Part shown: positions 22,244-34,520 of the stretch, piece by piece
Position numbering within the stretch: position 1 is the first letter of the stretch
How the letters are laid out: each line of letters starts with the position of its first letter
Translations under genes and position numbers: made by a program
Assembly: GCA_050084985.1 (NCBI GenBank)
Contig: JBITNC010000001.1
Span: forward strand, 46,500,001-46,564,000
DNA: 64,000 nt
DNA from: Nageia nagi
Lineage: Eukaryota; Pinophyta
Reading direction: 5' to 3'
Notes under the pieces: model-generated
What the model saw: the letters and a program-made list of their open reading frames with translations, nothing else
Databases searched by the model: none
Told to the model about the DNA's origin: nothing

Positions 22244-23127
22244 TGTAGAGACCAAAATATGATCTACTTATATATTAAAAAATCAAAAGACCTAAAACAT
22301 TGATGATTAGGATACAATCACTAGTGATTAGTAAATGTCGTTGGTGTTCGCTTATGATTGTCAATGACTCTACAATGAAAAAATCAAAACTAAAAAAATA
22401 GAATATGAATTGTAAGTTTCATCCTCTCTACAAAAGTATGGATAGAGAGGATTAATCATTACCTAAATTGTCACTAGATGTGAAATCCCTTTGGTTATTT
22501 CAAGTTGGTGATAAACTTTGACTCCCCTTTTTTAGCCTGCTAGAATTCCACAAAAGCCCATTGAAAAATCTATAAATACATGAAGTAGATAGGCAAAAAA
22601 GAGGTGAAAAATTGAAGTAGACTTATGTTGCTGAAATGAAGATTAAACTATGAGGTTTATTTCAATTTGATTATTGTTATATGCTTTTCTTCCTTATGTT
22701 AAGATTTAAGAAAAGTACAAGTATGTTTTAATGTGTTGTTTAAGCATGTATGTAGAGTTCATAAGTATTAAGATGCAATAAAATTCAAAAGGCATTGTAG
22801 ATACAAATGGAGAAAAGCTAGAATCTAAGAGAGTGATTCAAATTAATCATAAAATTTGAAATCACATAATCACCAATGACTTGTATTGGGTGTTAACATT
22901 TCATCTCAATCACCAGAGTTCTGATAAGGGTCATCGATGACCATCCATCTATATACTCCATACAGTTTATTTTAAATATACATTTTGAGAAAAGTCCTTT
23001 CACAAGGCAACTAGATCTAGTGATCTGAAATTTGTAATACCAAAGTCTTTCAAAAAATTAATAAAATTTTAGTTTGTATTAAATATGTTTATCTTGTTTA
23101 CTAACAAGGTTGATTTTTTGACTAACA
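22244..23127 (+). repeat. 5' LTR of Tat C (884 bp)
   Basis: It starts TGTAGAGACC and ends GACTAACA. Alignment with the split 3' LTR is continuous without net length change. In the first 160 bases I count roughly 15-20 differences, mostly transitions, so this insertion is older than the chromovirus within it. Confidence 0.93.
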
Positions 23128-24565
23128 TTTTTTTGTAGGAACTCTATAGGAAATGATAGCAATTATAGTTAGATGTTGATGATTGATATTGAATGCTATC
23201 GATTGATATAGAATGTTAGTGATTGGAATACATGTGCCATAACACCCTTTCACATTTTGGTATCTAGGTACTAAATGAAAAGAGGTAAACAATATATAAT
23301 TTATCTATGATTTCTTTGCTCAGAGTGCATACAAGAAAGGGTATATGAAATGTTAAAGTTATTTTACATATGAAAACTTATTTGATATTTAAGTGTTCTT
23401 TAAGGTTTCTTTTAGGGATCGTTATACTCATATATATTTTTTTTTTGTTATCTTATCCATATATGCTCTCCTTTTGTAGTGAAAGGTGATCTTAGGTGAC
23501 TAGAATGGATTTGATAATGAAAAATAAATGAACCTTTTTTATATTTTCACATAATTTAGAAAGAATTGAATTAAGTTACTTCCACAATTGGAAGAGTAAA
23601 TGAATCATAATTAAGTTTGGAATGAACTTAAGGTAAAAGAATCAGGATTTTGGGTAGTTAAATCATTAAAATAGTACATTAATTAATTGGGATCATTTTC
23701 ACACTTAAAACTATCATTTGTTGAGTAGGCCTTTTCTCTTGCACTAGTAGTGATCCTAAGCAAGCTAAGAAAAAAATGAAAAAGGAAATAAATTCACTTT
23801 GTTTTGGAATGAACCTCACATTAACACTCTTGAAGATGTCTACCCTTTCCACTTCAATGGAGGTTAAAGGGATATGAAATCTTAGAGGAGTAATTGAATC
23901 TCATTTTAATTAATTGATATACACATAATGGCTTCTTACTAAGTCTTTCCTTACCACTCTAATCGATGTAGAAGGTTGAATGTGACTAGAAGAAGAGGTA
24001 ATTTACCACACATAATACTTCCATAGCTAGAAGGAGTCAATGAATCTCATTTAAAGTTGGTTAATGAATCTCACTTAACATAATAAGTAAAAAGAACAAT
24101 GAGGGTTTTTAGATTAAGATTCATTTAATTAAAATTCTATTTGTATCACATTAAAATAAAGAACAATGAGGGTTTTTAGAATGCTTAAGAGGAATAGTTT
24201 GCATAAGTATATTTTATCTGTTAAGGTGCATTTCATGAAATTTTTATATTTTATTTGTTAAGTATATTTTTAGGTACCAAGTTGTGACTTCACTTTAGAA
24301 ATTTTTTAGTAATACTAGCCTACCCTATTAAAATACCTAACTAGAACAACAAATTTAGGAAAAACTAAATTATTAAAAAATAGTAAATAAATAAATAAAT
24401 ATATACATATAAAAAATAAAAAATAAACATACCAATAAGTATATGCATGCATGTAGGATGTTTGTGCATAATTGTTTTCTCGTACACATAAAAATAAAAA
24501 AAGTTAAAAAATATAGCTTAGTTGCATTGTATGTTTTTTGAAATATGGTCCAAACGTATTCACAA
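23128..24565 (+). other. 5' leader of Tat C
   Basis: No gene is seen in 1.4 kb. The bases next to the LTR (tttttttgtaggaactc) do not form an obvious TGG-type PBS. A duplication of about 70 bp around 24090-24185 repeats aagaacaatgagggttttta. Confidence 0.55.
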
Positions 24566-27480
24566 ATGGCTCAATAAGCTAGAGAAGTTCTAAGTTCTAT
24601 TAATTTAGAAGAAATAAATAGAACTAGTTTATATTCATTACAATAAGTTCCACATTATGAATCTAATATTGCATCATTACTTCAAGAAGTGTATCCAAAA
24701 GATTTTGAAACTAATCTAATTCAAGAATCTTTTGAAAAAGAAAATATTGAAAGACATAATACAACACAAGAAACATATACAGAGTATGATCTTACATTGA
24801 TAGAAGCTATGATTTTACATTGATAGAAGCTAGAAGAAAATTAACTCAATTACATATACCTCAAGCTTCTCCTCATGTTCATAGTCTTTCTCCATGTGGT
24901 ACTCATTACGATTCAAATGAATTACCTTTAGAATCATCTATATGAATTCCAAATGAATTAAAACTCCCATTGAGTACACATACAGCTAGCCCTATATTGC
25001 AAAAGGGATTGTTTAAACCAAAGTGTGTAAAAGTTAAAAAATATTTACCAAATGGATCATTTATTCTTTCCTATGTTAGACAATAAAATTATACACCATC
25101 AACAATTTCAAGAGAGATGCAAGACATCTATGATAAGGTATCTATACATACAACTAGTCCTATGTCACAAAATTTAGAAGAATTTACTTCATTTTATAAT
25201 CCTTATTAGCTTTTGCAACATGAATAAAACCCTTATAAGAATTTTGTTACATCAACAATACACTCAAATTTCCAAATTGTGCCATTTAAAAAATTATCAA
25301 AGTTACAAGAATCTAGTAGTAAATGACTAATGTTACAACCAATTCCTCCATATATGCATACAAAGGAAAAAGCATTACCGAAACTTACATAAGAAGAGTT
25401 TCAACAAAATTTACAAGTATATGATTGAGCTTTAGAAGCAAAAAAGGAACAAGAGTTAATTAAGTTTACTCAATAATATCCAATACCTTTACAATAGATA
25501 AGAGATCCTCAAGTTGTATTACAAGCTTTTGATATTCAACAACAATTTCCATCTCAAATTCAAAATACATTAGAGATGATCCAACAATTCCAAATGCCAT
25601 CACAAATACAATATAATTTAGGTGTTCCACAAGAAAATCAAAATCCTAAAACACCTAGATATGAATATATATTGGATATGTCTCAACAAAGTCAAACTCC
25701 TATAAGACCACAAGTGCAAACACAAGGTCATGTGGTACATGTATAATAAAAAGAAAAATAACCAATGTATCAAGAATAAGCTAGTATTTTTTATACAACA
25801 AGTCAGCTAATTCAAAGTACAATACTAGTATTACAAACTCCAAAAACACAAACCTTATCATCACAAGCACAAAACATACAAGTAAATTGCCATTACAAAT
25901 CAACATAAGGATTGCCTTTAAGTGGTAAACAAAATCAACTACAAAATTTCATGTCTTATGTACAAAAGGAAAATCTATTCCTGAAATAATTCCTTTACAA
26001 CAAATGCCTCAACAAAAGTAGATTCAAATAATGCCACATTAATATCAAACTTCATATCAACAACCACAAGTTCAATTACAACAACTTATATTTCAAAATA
26101 GGTATTTACCTATTCAACAACAAAATTCACTAGTTATTAAACCATATCAAAATCAAAAAGTGGTTCCATAATTTCAAAAATAATCATATAATCAACAACC
26201 AAATTAACAAGCTATATCTTATCCCTAAGTGTAAGGTAAATTACCAAATTATCAACTTATCTCATAGATACTATCTCAATGTCAAAAGATAGAATATCAA
26301 TGTATGATCCAACAACAACAACCACAGTATGTACAACAAACTTATCAAGTACCACAACCATTTCAAGTAATGGGAAATTCATAACAAATTCCTCAAACAA
26401 AAATGTTAACTTATCAACAACCACAACAATAAGCTATTTCTTATAATCAAGGTTATTTTGGATTACTACTATAAACCTCCCAAGGATATCAAGAAGAAAA
26501 TGATCCTAAAATTATTTTAGCCAAAATTCAACCAAAAATGAGTATATAATATAATGAGGTAACAAAATGGTTCAAAGAGATAGAAGAAGTATTGCTTAAA
26601 CAAAAAAAGGATAGCCTTTTATATGAGACAATCTGTAGTGAATCGATACATCCAAGTGTTCCAAAGAAGGATATACCTTATTATAAGTTTGAAATCCCTA
26701 AAATTGAATATTTTAAAGGAAAAAAAGATCCTATATAACATTTAATAAAATTTAAGTATTCTAGTTATTTAATTACCAATGATGATGCTTTAATGCTACG
26801 AATATTTCCTGTGACACTGGCTAGTCAAGCCATGGATTGGTACAATACTTTGCTAGAATATAGTATTAAAACCTATTCTTAGTTGAAAAAACCTTTTTAT
26901 AACATTTAAGGATTATTATTAAAGACAAAACTTCTATTACTAATCTAACAAGATTATAATAATTTCTTGATGGATTGATAAATGATTTCATTTTGCAATG
27001 GTGAGTAATTTTGACAAGCATGCCTTGTACATTACCTAAAAAAAAATTAGTAAAATGATTTAGTCAAAGTTTCTTAAGGCCTATAGCTATCATATTACTT
27101 ATGCAACAACATAAAATGTTTGAAAATGCTATCTCTCAAGTAGTAGTAATCGAATGAGTTAAAATTCATGATGGCAAAATAAAAGGTAAAAAATGAGAAG
27201 GATATACAAACTAAGACACAAATAGATAAGGTGATGCTAGCTAATAAAGTATCTATCCAAAAAGAATAAGAGTTTAATCCAAACTTAAAAAAGGATGAAG
27301 AACCAAAATGAAACCAAAAATTTGAAAGACACAAAACCTCCTAGGAATTTTACACCTTTATTAGAACCTCTTCAAGATATTTTAAAGAAAATGTTAGATC
27401 ATAATTTAATAATATTACCTAAACTTAGACCAAATGAAATGCAAAAAAAAAATACTAAATGGTATAGAGAAAATTAAGTT
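24566..27480 (+). pseudogene. Gag of Tat C with long glutamine-rich N-terminal region
   Basis: An ATG at 24566 begins a frame traceable to about 27480 through many stops. The first part (24566-25400) reads as a mixed charged region (LLQEVYPKDFETN). The middle (about 25480-26480) is extremely rich in Gln, with strings such as QQ, QP and IQ and numerous TAA codons where CAA would be expected. The capsid part follows at 26480-27100 and includes FPVTLASQAMDWYN, equivalent to the F...L.G.A..WY block of Ty3/gypsy Gag. The role would be particle assembly. The extra N-terminal region is an expansion relative to standard Gag, as in Ogre/Tat relatives that have additional sequence before the capsid. 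Confidence 0.8.
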
Positions 27481-28040
27481 TTTAATTATCATTGATAAAA
27501 GGGTCATGATACAAATCAATGTCATTCATTGAAACATGTGATCCAATATTTAATTGATGAGAGAAAATTATAGGTAGATACCCCTTTGCCAAACCCTAAT
27601 AAAGAATTAGGAATTTATCAAAATTCTCTTCCACATCATATAAATAATATTTCATGGAATACAAATCAATTAATACATAAGTATGATCCAAATTACACAA
27701 GGTATGTTTCTATGATTAGTGTTGCCACAAGAGCACAAAAGAGTCAAAATAAACAAAATACAATAATGAATCAAAAAAATGTAATGCCATAAACACCAAG
27801 ACCTCAATATCCTAAAGTGTCAATCAAAGGAGCATTACAACAATAATTAAAAATATCACAAGTTAAATTATCCTTATTTGATCTGTTACAATAATCAAAA
27901 GATCATCAAGATGTGATGAATCATATTTTACAAAAAAAATTGAGTTAGATATTGATATTAATGATCCTAAAAGTTTTGCTACTCTTGTAGGTAACATCAA
28001 AAAAATTCAAAAATCCATGATTACATTTTATGATAATAAA
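27481..28040 (+). pseudogene. Nucleocapsid and linker of Tat C
   Basis: Directly after a stop the frame continues NYH, then KGHDTNQCHSLKHVIQYLID. This matches the Tat nucleocapsid motif C..H...GHDT..C..L...I with the first cysteine changed. The open segment 27586-27792 after it has no recognised domain but lies where the Gag-to-protease spacer is expected. Frames change near 27930. Confidence 0.75.
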
Positions 28041-28620
28041 ATAAAACATTGGAAAAATTCATCTAGAATTGATCCACCATTACACATTGTAGAAAATATT
28101 GATGGAAAAGATATTTAAATGAGTCTTAATTGATGAAGAATTTGTAGTAAATATTATATCAACAACTGATTTTCAAAATTTAAATATTCCATTTTCACAT
28201 ATTAAGGCACCAAATTTATAATTAAAAGCCTTTAATGATGCCTTATGTCCAACAATTTGATCAATATCTATACCTATTGCAATTTGATAAAAAATCATTC
28301 AAACTATATTACAGGTCATCGAAGGGGATATTACACAATACAATATCCTCTTAGGAAGACCTTGGATTAAATATATGCAATGTGTTCCTTAAACATATCA
28401 TAATTTTTTAAAATACATACATAATGGAATAGTACTTTATGTCCTTGGAGATGATAATTCATATTCACATTGTAACACTACAAGAATTTTTGATAATATC
28501 ACTCTATCTTCCACTCATTTCTTTATGACATCTTTATCAAATTCTTCAAAAGATAATGATAAACAAAATATGTTAAAACAAGAAAAACAAAATCAAGTAA
28601 TAGATATTATAAAATAATTA
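28041..28620 (+). pseudogene. Aspartic protease of Tat C
   Basis: The C-terminal landmark QYNILLGRPWIK is intact at about 28332-28378, followed by a segment resembling the S.YHQ.L.F family tail with YHNFLKYI. Upstream the frame reads IPIAIG near 28270, the strand before the flap. The N-terminal D-[ST]-G triad was not located in a clean frame (region 28130-28210 is frameshifted). This would process Gag-Pol in the particle. Confidence 0.8.
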
Positions 28621-29420
28621 ATTTATTTTTTGAATCAAATAGTTTAAATCCATAAGAAAAAGAATCTTCAAAAAATCAAACACAAACATTAAACATGTTG
28701 TATGATGCTTCTTCATCTAAAACTAGTGAGATGGTAGCTTCATCTCAAGAGAAATTATTGCATGATAGATTAAATGAAATTTCTCATTCAATAGCTAAGT
28801 TGTCTAATCTAGGTATTAGAGAATATGATATTGATGATGTAATATTTAATATTCCCATTGCTCAAGAAATTGGATGACCTTATCAAGAATCAAGTGTTGT
28901 AGAACAATTTATTTCAATAGGTGAAAAACTTAATCAAACATTATTTGTATATGTAGGAATTGATAAACCTGATGAAAAATCTATTCCAAAAATTATTAAA
29001 GAACCATTTTGTAATTCCTTGGACTATTTGTCATCCTATGTTCAATCTTTGGTCCAATGATATTTTGACAAATGTCATTAGAAAGGACATGGATTAGGAT
29101 GATATGAACAAGGCCCACAACATGTAATAGACATGTATTATCAAATGCCTATAGCTAAGATGGGATTAGGATATAAGAGTAAAATGAAATATAATTTGAA
29201 TAAAAACGTGATAGAATTACAATATAAAAATATCACATCTAAAGAATCTCTTTACCTCCATCATCCATTAAAATCAAATGATGATAATACATTTGATAAG
29301 TTGATACCTAATTATTTATTTAATAATGATATATCAATCAATATGGTTCAAATTGAACAAATGAACATTGAAAATATAAAACCTGTATCTTTGTGATCCA
29401 AAATAAAAGTAAATTCAACT
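28621..29420 (+). pseudogene. Protease-to-RT spacer of Tat C
   Basis: Two open pieces, 28695-28877 and 29133-29396, lie between protease and RT. They contain LHDRLNEISHSIAKLSNL and a lysine-rich GLGYKSKMKYNLN, which is similar in character to the Gly/Lys-rich spacer seen in Tat A and B (KGKG...). No enzyme domain was recognised. The frame is interrupted near 28878-29130 by several stops. Confidence 0.6.
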
Positions 29421-30380
29421 TTGATTGAAAGCAATATTGCAAAAGTAGAAGAATATGATTTAAGTGATAAAACTTGGATCCCTGTACCCAACCAATTAGA
29501 AGAAGGATCACATATAGTAATTGAAGAAACTATTGATGTTAATATTAGTGATGATTCTACTAAACCTAAAATTATTCAATTAGAAAAATCTTTAAGAAAG
29601 GAATATAAAATGTTATTTATATCTATTTTGAAAGAAAAATAGGCCATATTTTCGTGGACATATGAAGACATGCCTGGTATAGCTACTAATTTGGTTGTTC
29701 ACAATCTAGGTATTAAAGATGATGCTAAACCTATTAAGCAAAAGTTACAAAAAATGAATCCTACAATAGCCTTGATGGTAAAAGAAGAATTACAAAAATT
29801 ATTAGATACCAAATTTATACAACCAATTAATTATTTAGAATGGATTTCAAATATGGTTCCTATAAAGAAATTAAATGGAAAAATTTGTATCAATACCAAT
29901 TTTAGGGATTTAAATAAAGCATGTCCTAAAGATGATTTTCCACTTCCCAATATAGATAATTTAGTGGATGCCATAGCATGACATGAAATGCTTTCACTTA
30001 TGGATAGAATTTTTGGCTATAATAAAATAAAAGTTGCTCCTAAAGACCAACATAAAACTATGTTTATAACACCATGGGGAATCTTTTGTTATAAAGTAAT
30101 GCCCTTTGGTATTAAAAATGCTAGAGCAACGTATCAAAGAGCAATGAAATACATATTTCATGATTATATGCATGATATCATAGAATATTATGTCAATGAC
30201 TTATTGGCTAAGTCTAAAACAAGAGAACAACATCTTGAGATACTGATAAAAATATGTGATAGATTGTTAGAATTTAATATTCATCTTAACCCAAAGAAAT
30301 GTGTTTTTGGAGTAACTTTAAAAAAACCACTAGGATTCATTGTATCTCAATGAGGAATAAAAATAGATCATAATAAAATT
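29421..30380 (+). pseudogene. Reverse transcriptase of Tat C
   Basis: Open pieces at 29421-29642, 29670-29981 and 29988-30353 carry a nearly continuous RT. Landmarks are MPGIATNLVVHNL, AKPIKQKLQKMNP, INTNFRDLNKACPKDDFPLPNID (as separate blocks around 29880-29960), then KTMFITPWGIFCYKVMPFG and NARATYQRAM. The catalytic YVDD box reads Y-V-N-D at about 30190, so the first catalytic aspartate is replaced by asparagine. The enzyme would make element cDNA. Stops at 29641-29643, near 29981 and near 30352 separate the pieces. Confidence 0.93.
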
Positions 30381-30990
30381 AAATCAATAACAGATATGCC
30401 TCCTCCTTCCAATATTAAATAATTGCAAAGTTTGCAAAGGAAATTACAAGCAATTAGATGTTTTATTTCATAATTGTTAGATAAATGTAAACCCTTTACT
30501 AAATTGTTAAAAAAGGGAACCATTTTTCATTGGGGTAAAGAACAAAAAGAAGCTCTAAATGAAATTAAATAATATTTATTAACACCACTAGTATTAAGTC
30601 CTCCATGAATTAATGACCCATTTTTGCTCTATTCATTAGCAACAGAAAATGCATTAGGTATTATGCTTGCTCAAAAGGATGAACATAACAAAGAGCAAGA
30701 CATATATTACCTTATTTTAACACTAGTGAATTATGAAATTAAGTATGTATATATGAAAAAACTATATTTAGCCATCATTTTTGCAATGAAAAAACTTAGA
30801 CATTACATGTTAAATCATATTACTTATGTTATTGCAAAAGCTAATCCTCTTAAATATATGATGAATAAAACTTACCAAATACAAGAAAATTAAAATGGAT
30901 CATGCATTTAATTGAATTTTATTTATAAATCATTAGTCAAAAATCCATCAAAGGTCAAGTTATAGTTGATTATTTAGCAGAAGCACTTTT
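30381..30990 (+). pseudogene. RNase H of Tat C (first RNase H domain)
   Basis: The open segment 30624-30893 begins LLYSLATENALGIMLAQKDE, which corresponds to the first conserved block of Ty3/gypsy RNase H, and continues IYYLILTLVNYEIKYVYMKKLYLAIIFAMKKLRHYML. In Tat elements this domain often lacks full catalytic residues, with a second RNase H following; that arrangement is seen here. Before 30624 the RT thumb/connection part carries stops. Confidence 0.88.
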
Positions 30991-30999
30991 ACAAGATGA

Positions 31000-31500
31000 T
31001 AATCCCTTTATCATAGAATTTCTCAATGAACACATATTTCAATTAGACAATGTTGAATTATCAACAAAATTTAAAGAAAAATTGGATATAACAATACATT
31101 TTGATGGATCTAAGTGTGAAAAAGGAGGTGGAGCAGATGTTATATTTGTCACTCCTCAAGAAGTAACAATTCCATACTCATTCAAAATAGATTTTTCTTG
31201 TATAAATAATAATGCTAAATATAAGGCCTTAATATTAGATATTAAGATCACTTTAAAATTAAAACTACAAAAAGTAAAATTCATCAAAGATTCATTGTTA
31301 ATTATAAATCAAATTAAAGAAATCTTTCAATGTAAAGAACCTTTACTTCAAAAATATAAACAAATAGTTGAAAATTTATTTTTTATTGATAAAATATGAA
31401 ATTAAAGAAACTACCAAATAAAATAATAGATTTGCTGATGCTATGGCATAAATTGGATCATTAATATCTCAAAATCCTCACCATCAAAACATTCACATTG
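31000..31500 (+). pseudogene. Archaeal-type RNase H (aRNH) of Tat C
   Basis: The open segment 31082-31399 reads HFDGSKCEKGGGADVIFVTP, then the N-N-A-K-Y-K-A-L block corresponding to the usual N-N-x-A-E-Y-E-A-L, and later KDSLLIINQIKEIF for the G-D-S-x-L-x-x-x-Q block. D-G-S is intact, the glutamate of AEYEA has become lysine, and the last block keeps D-S. The second RNase H after the gypsy one is the diagnostic feature of the Tat lineage. It is thought to aid removal of RNA during cDNA synthesis. Confidence 0.88.
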
Positions 31501-31539
31501 AAATAATACAAATAACAAAGTTTGCTTTAGAAATAGATG

Positions 31540-32830
31540 ATAAACCATATGATGTTTTGGAAATCACAATAGAAGAAAAAAATCTATGGTATGACCAATT
31601 AGTTAAATTTTTAAGAGATGGAGTTTTACCTAAAGATTCAATAAAATCAACTATGAAAGCTTTTAAATTACAAGCATCTCATTATTGCATGTTAGGTGAT
31701 ATACTATATCAAAGAGGTTTGATGGTGTATTACTATGTTGTTTAGAATGGGATGATTCACAAATTGCAATTTCATTTGCACATGATGGAATATGTGGAGG
31801 AAATTTTAGCAAACCTGCTATTACTAAACATCTAATGTACATGGGATATTATCAGCCTAGATTGGAACATGATTGTATCAATTATGTTAAAAAATGCATT
31901 AAGTGTCAACAACATGCTCACCTTTTTATTCAACCTTCGCAAGTGCTACAACCAATGCAATCTTTATGGCCATTTTCATAATGGGCTTTAGATATCATAG
32001 GAAAAATATCCCCTACATCATTAGGATGTTATAAATTTATTATAATAGCTACTAAATATTTTACAAAATGGGTTGAAGCTATACCCATGATCTCAACAAA
32101 AGGTCCTAAAATAACGGAATTCATATTACATCATCTTATCTATCAATTTGTCATCCTTGCTCAAATCATTATTGATAATGGAAAAAATTTTAAAAATAAA
32201 GAAGTATTAGCATTATCTAAAGCATATCACATACGAATTAGCTTTTCAACACCATATTATCCTCAAGGTAATGGTCAAGCTGAGGCTACAAATAAAATCA
32301 TTTGAAGTATTCTAGTTAAAACTATGATTCTCATAAAGATTGGCATCTTTGAATTCCACATGCTTTATGGTCATATTGTACAAGCATTAGAACACCAATT
32401 GGGGCAACCCCATTTTCCTTTATTTATGGTTCAAAAGCAGTATTGCCATTAGAGATAGAAATTTCTTCTTTACAAATTGCTTTACAAGACTATATAACTA
32501 ACAAATCAACAAGACAAGCAAGATTAGATCAATTATTGCTTTTAGATGAAAAATAAATGCATGCATTAGAACATATGCATGTATACCAAAAATGTATCAA
32601 ATGAGGATTTGATAAGAACATTAAGATACATGAATTTAATATAGGGGATTTAGTTTTAAAAGAAAACCAACAAAAATCTCTTATGGAACACCAATTACAT
32701 AATAAATTTGCTCCAGATTGGTTGGGATCTTACATAATTAAGAAAAAATATGGTTTTTTGGCATATGATTTGGCTGATATGGAAGGAAATGAAGAGCATG
32801 AACCCATAAACATCACGCATCTTTGACCAT
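31540..32830 (+). pseudogene. Integrase of Tat C
   Basis: The zinc-binding HHCC region is at 31770-31915 (AHDGICGGNF, MGYYQPRLEHDC, CIKCQQHAH). The catalytic core follows: WALDIIG near 31985, TKYFTKWVEAIP near 32050, IIIDNGKNF near 32168 and NGQAEATNK near 32270. Thus D, D and E of the triad can all be seen. The C-terminal domain has NIGDLVLKENQQ and LGSYIIKKKYG, ending near 32826 with a stop after ITHL. Stops and one or two frameshifts (near 32305 and 32340) break it. It would insert the cDNA. Confidence 0.92.
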
Positions 32831-33755
32831 TCCATAGTTAAAAAAAACATTTTGCTCTTTGTAAATAGTGTATATACATTTTTTGTATGTAAAAAAAATG
32901 ATGATGAAATTGATATATATATATATATATATATAATATATATATATTATATATAATATATATAATGTATTGGTAGATGGATTTTAAATAGTCAAGGACT
33001 ATCCATGTAATGAAAAATAGAAGAGGACTTCAACAGCTACCTTAGTATGCAAAATCTCAATATCTAGGAGATAGAGATATCATGCATGTAACAAAAAATA
33101 TTACTTATGAAATGAGAAATTTCTTATATTCACCTATTGATATACAAAAATTAATAGTATTAAAAACTAACCTAATCCATATGATGGATGACGAATATAC
33201 AATAAAGGAGATGGTATCAATATTTACATTGACAAATCCATGTATTTGTTGATTTTATGCATAATGATGATCAATTGAAAAGATAAAGATAATATGTTTT
33301 TGTTGGCCCATGTCCTCACCATGATTGATCCTTGATTGTAATTTCAATAATTAGGTCTTGAACATAGTGTATCATACTCTACAAAATTTAGATCTTCTTT
33401 TTAATTAGGTAAGTCAAATTGTAGGAGATCTTAATCATCATAAAATAATCTATGATTTCACCACTTCATTTGTCCCAACTCCAATATGATTTGAAAAGCT
33501 AATTCAAAAATTAATTATCACTTTTCTCATATGAATTCAAGATTTTTTTCATCACCTCCATGTGAGATTTTAATGCGAAAATTACCTTTGAAAATCTTAC
33601 AAACTCATCTTCCATAATTTCAAATTGATAAATCCAATACACATTTTGTTGAATGATATCATGATGATAAATATGTAAAAATGCTATAAAGAAACTTGTG
33701 TAAATTTATGTATCAAGTGTTTTCATTACCTATGGAAATATAAGCAAAAATAGCC
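32831..33755 (+). other. Non-coding region after Tat C integrase
   Basis: No gene was recognised. An (AT)n tract with small interruptions occupies 32912-32966. The rest is A+T-rich sequence with stops in all frames. Confidence 0.6.
32912..32966. repeat. (TA)n microsatellite
   Basis: An alternating TA run of about 55 bases with a few AA or TT breaks. Similar shorter runs occur at 34538-34556 and 34631-34659. Confidence 0.95.
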
Positions 33756-34520
33756 ATGTATTATTACAATGATCGAAACTCTAAAGCTTGGGTATTAAAA
33801 CATAATGGGGATAAAGTAACTATTGAAATAGCTTCCAAAGAAATGTGGATGGAATTAGATTTATAAATGAGTTTAATTCATTTTTTTCATATAAATTGGC
33901 CTTATCAAAGACCTAAAATTTCTCTAAATTGTGTTGATCATATGAACGCAAAGTATTGGGTATGAATCATATCACTCACTGATGTTGTTAATGACTTACG
34001 AATTCAATATAATACTTCTATAATTCCCAATCATGATATTATATGTGATTATACTTCACTTTTTAGTAAAACATGTTGCATCGATAATGCTACAAATACA
34101 AAAGTAAGATTTAAAAGGATGCTTCAATGAATTAATTTATGAAAGAAAGCAAAATATGAAGTTTATCCTACACATATTGAAAAAGATTATGTGGTTCAAC
34201 TCATCAAGAATGTATAACCATGTTCATAATTATTTTTGTGTTTCCATTATTGTGCACAATCAAGTACACCATCACCTACTCAATTCTTTAATATTGGTGA
34301 ATAATCTTCAGAGTCATCCAACAAACAATGAGTTATCTAAAATTTTAAATCAAAACCAAAGGTATTTTAAGTATTTTCATATCCATTAATCATTTATCGT
34401 AAAGACATCAACCATCCATTCTTGGAATAGGGCCATATTATCTTTTATTGAAGCCTCCATATTATTATGTTTTGAAACAAAAAGGTTGGACCATTGTTAT
34501 AAGATCATCCCATAATATTT
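33756..34520 (+). pseudogene. Sense-strand additional ORF of Tat C, unrecognised product
   Basis: From ATG at 33756 one frame stays protein-like for about 450 bases with only a few stops: it starts M-Y-Y-Y-N-D-R-N-S-K-A-W, continues KEMWMELDL, then HINWPYQRPKISLNCVD, NDLRIQYNTSIIPNHDIICD and KAKYEVYPTHIEKDYVV (near 34150). Each stop could be explained by one C-to-T or G-to-A change. After about 34215 the frame decays, although FFNIGE and HPFLE-like pieces remain in neighbouring frames to about 34520. I do not recognise the protein. Its position between integrase and 3' LTR fits the 'additional ORF' class known in Tat-lineage elements. It could also be the end of a captured gene. Confidence 0.5.

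Noticed and set aside
24566-32830. An endogenous pararetrovirus
   Set aside because: RT and RNase H alone could suggest one, but LTRs, an integrase with D, D and E blocks and a second RNase H place it in Ty3/gypsy Tat elements.
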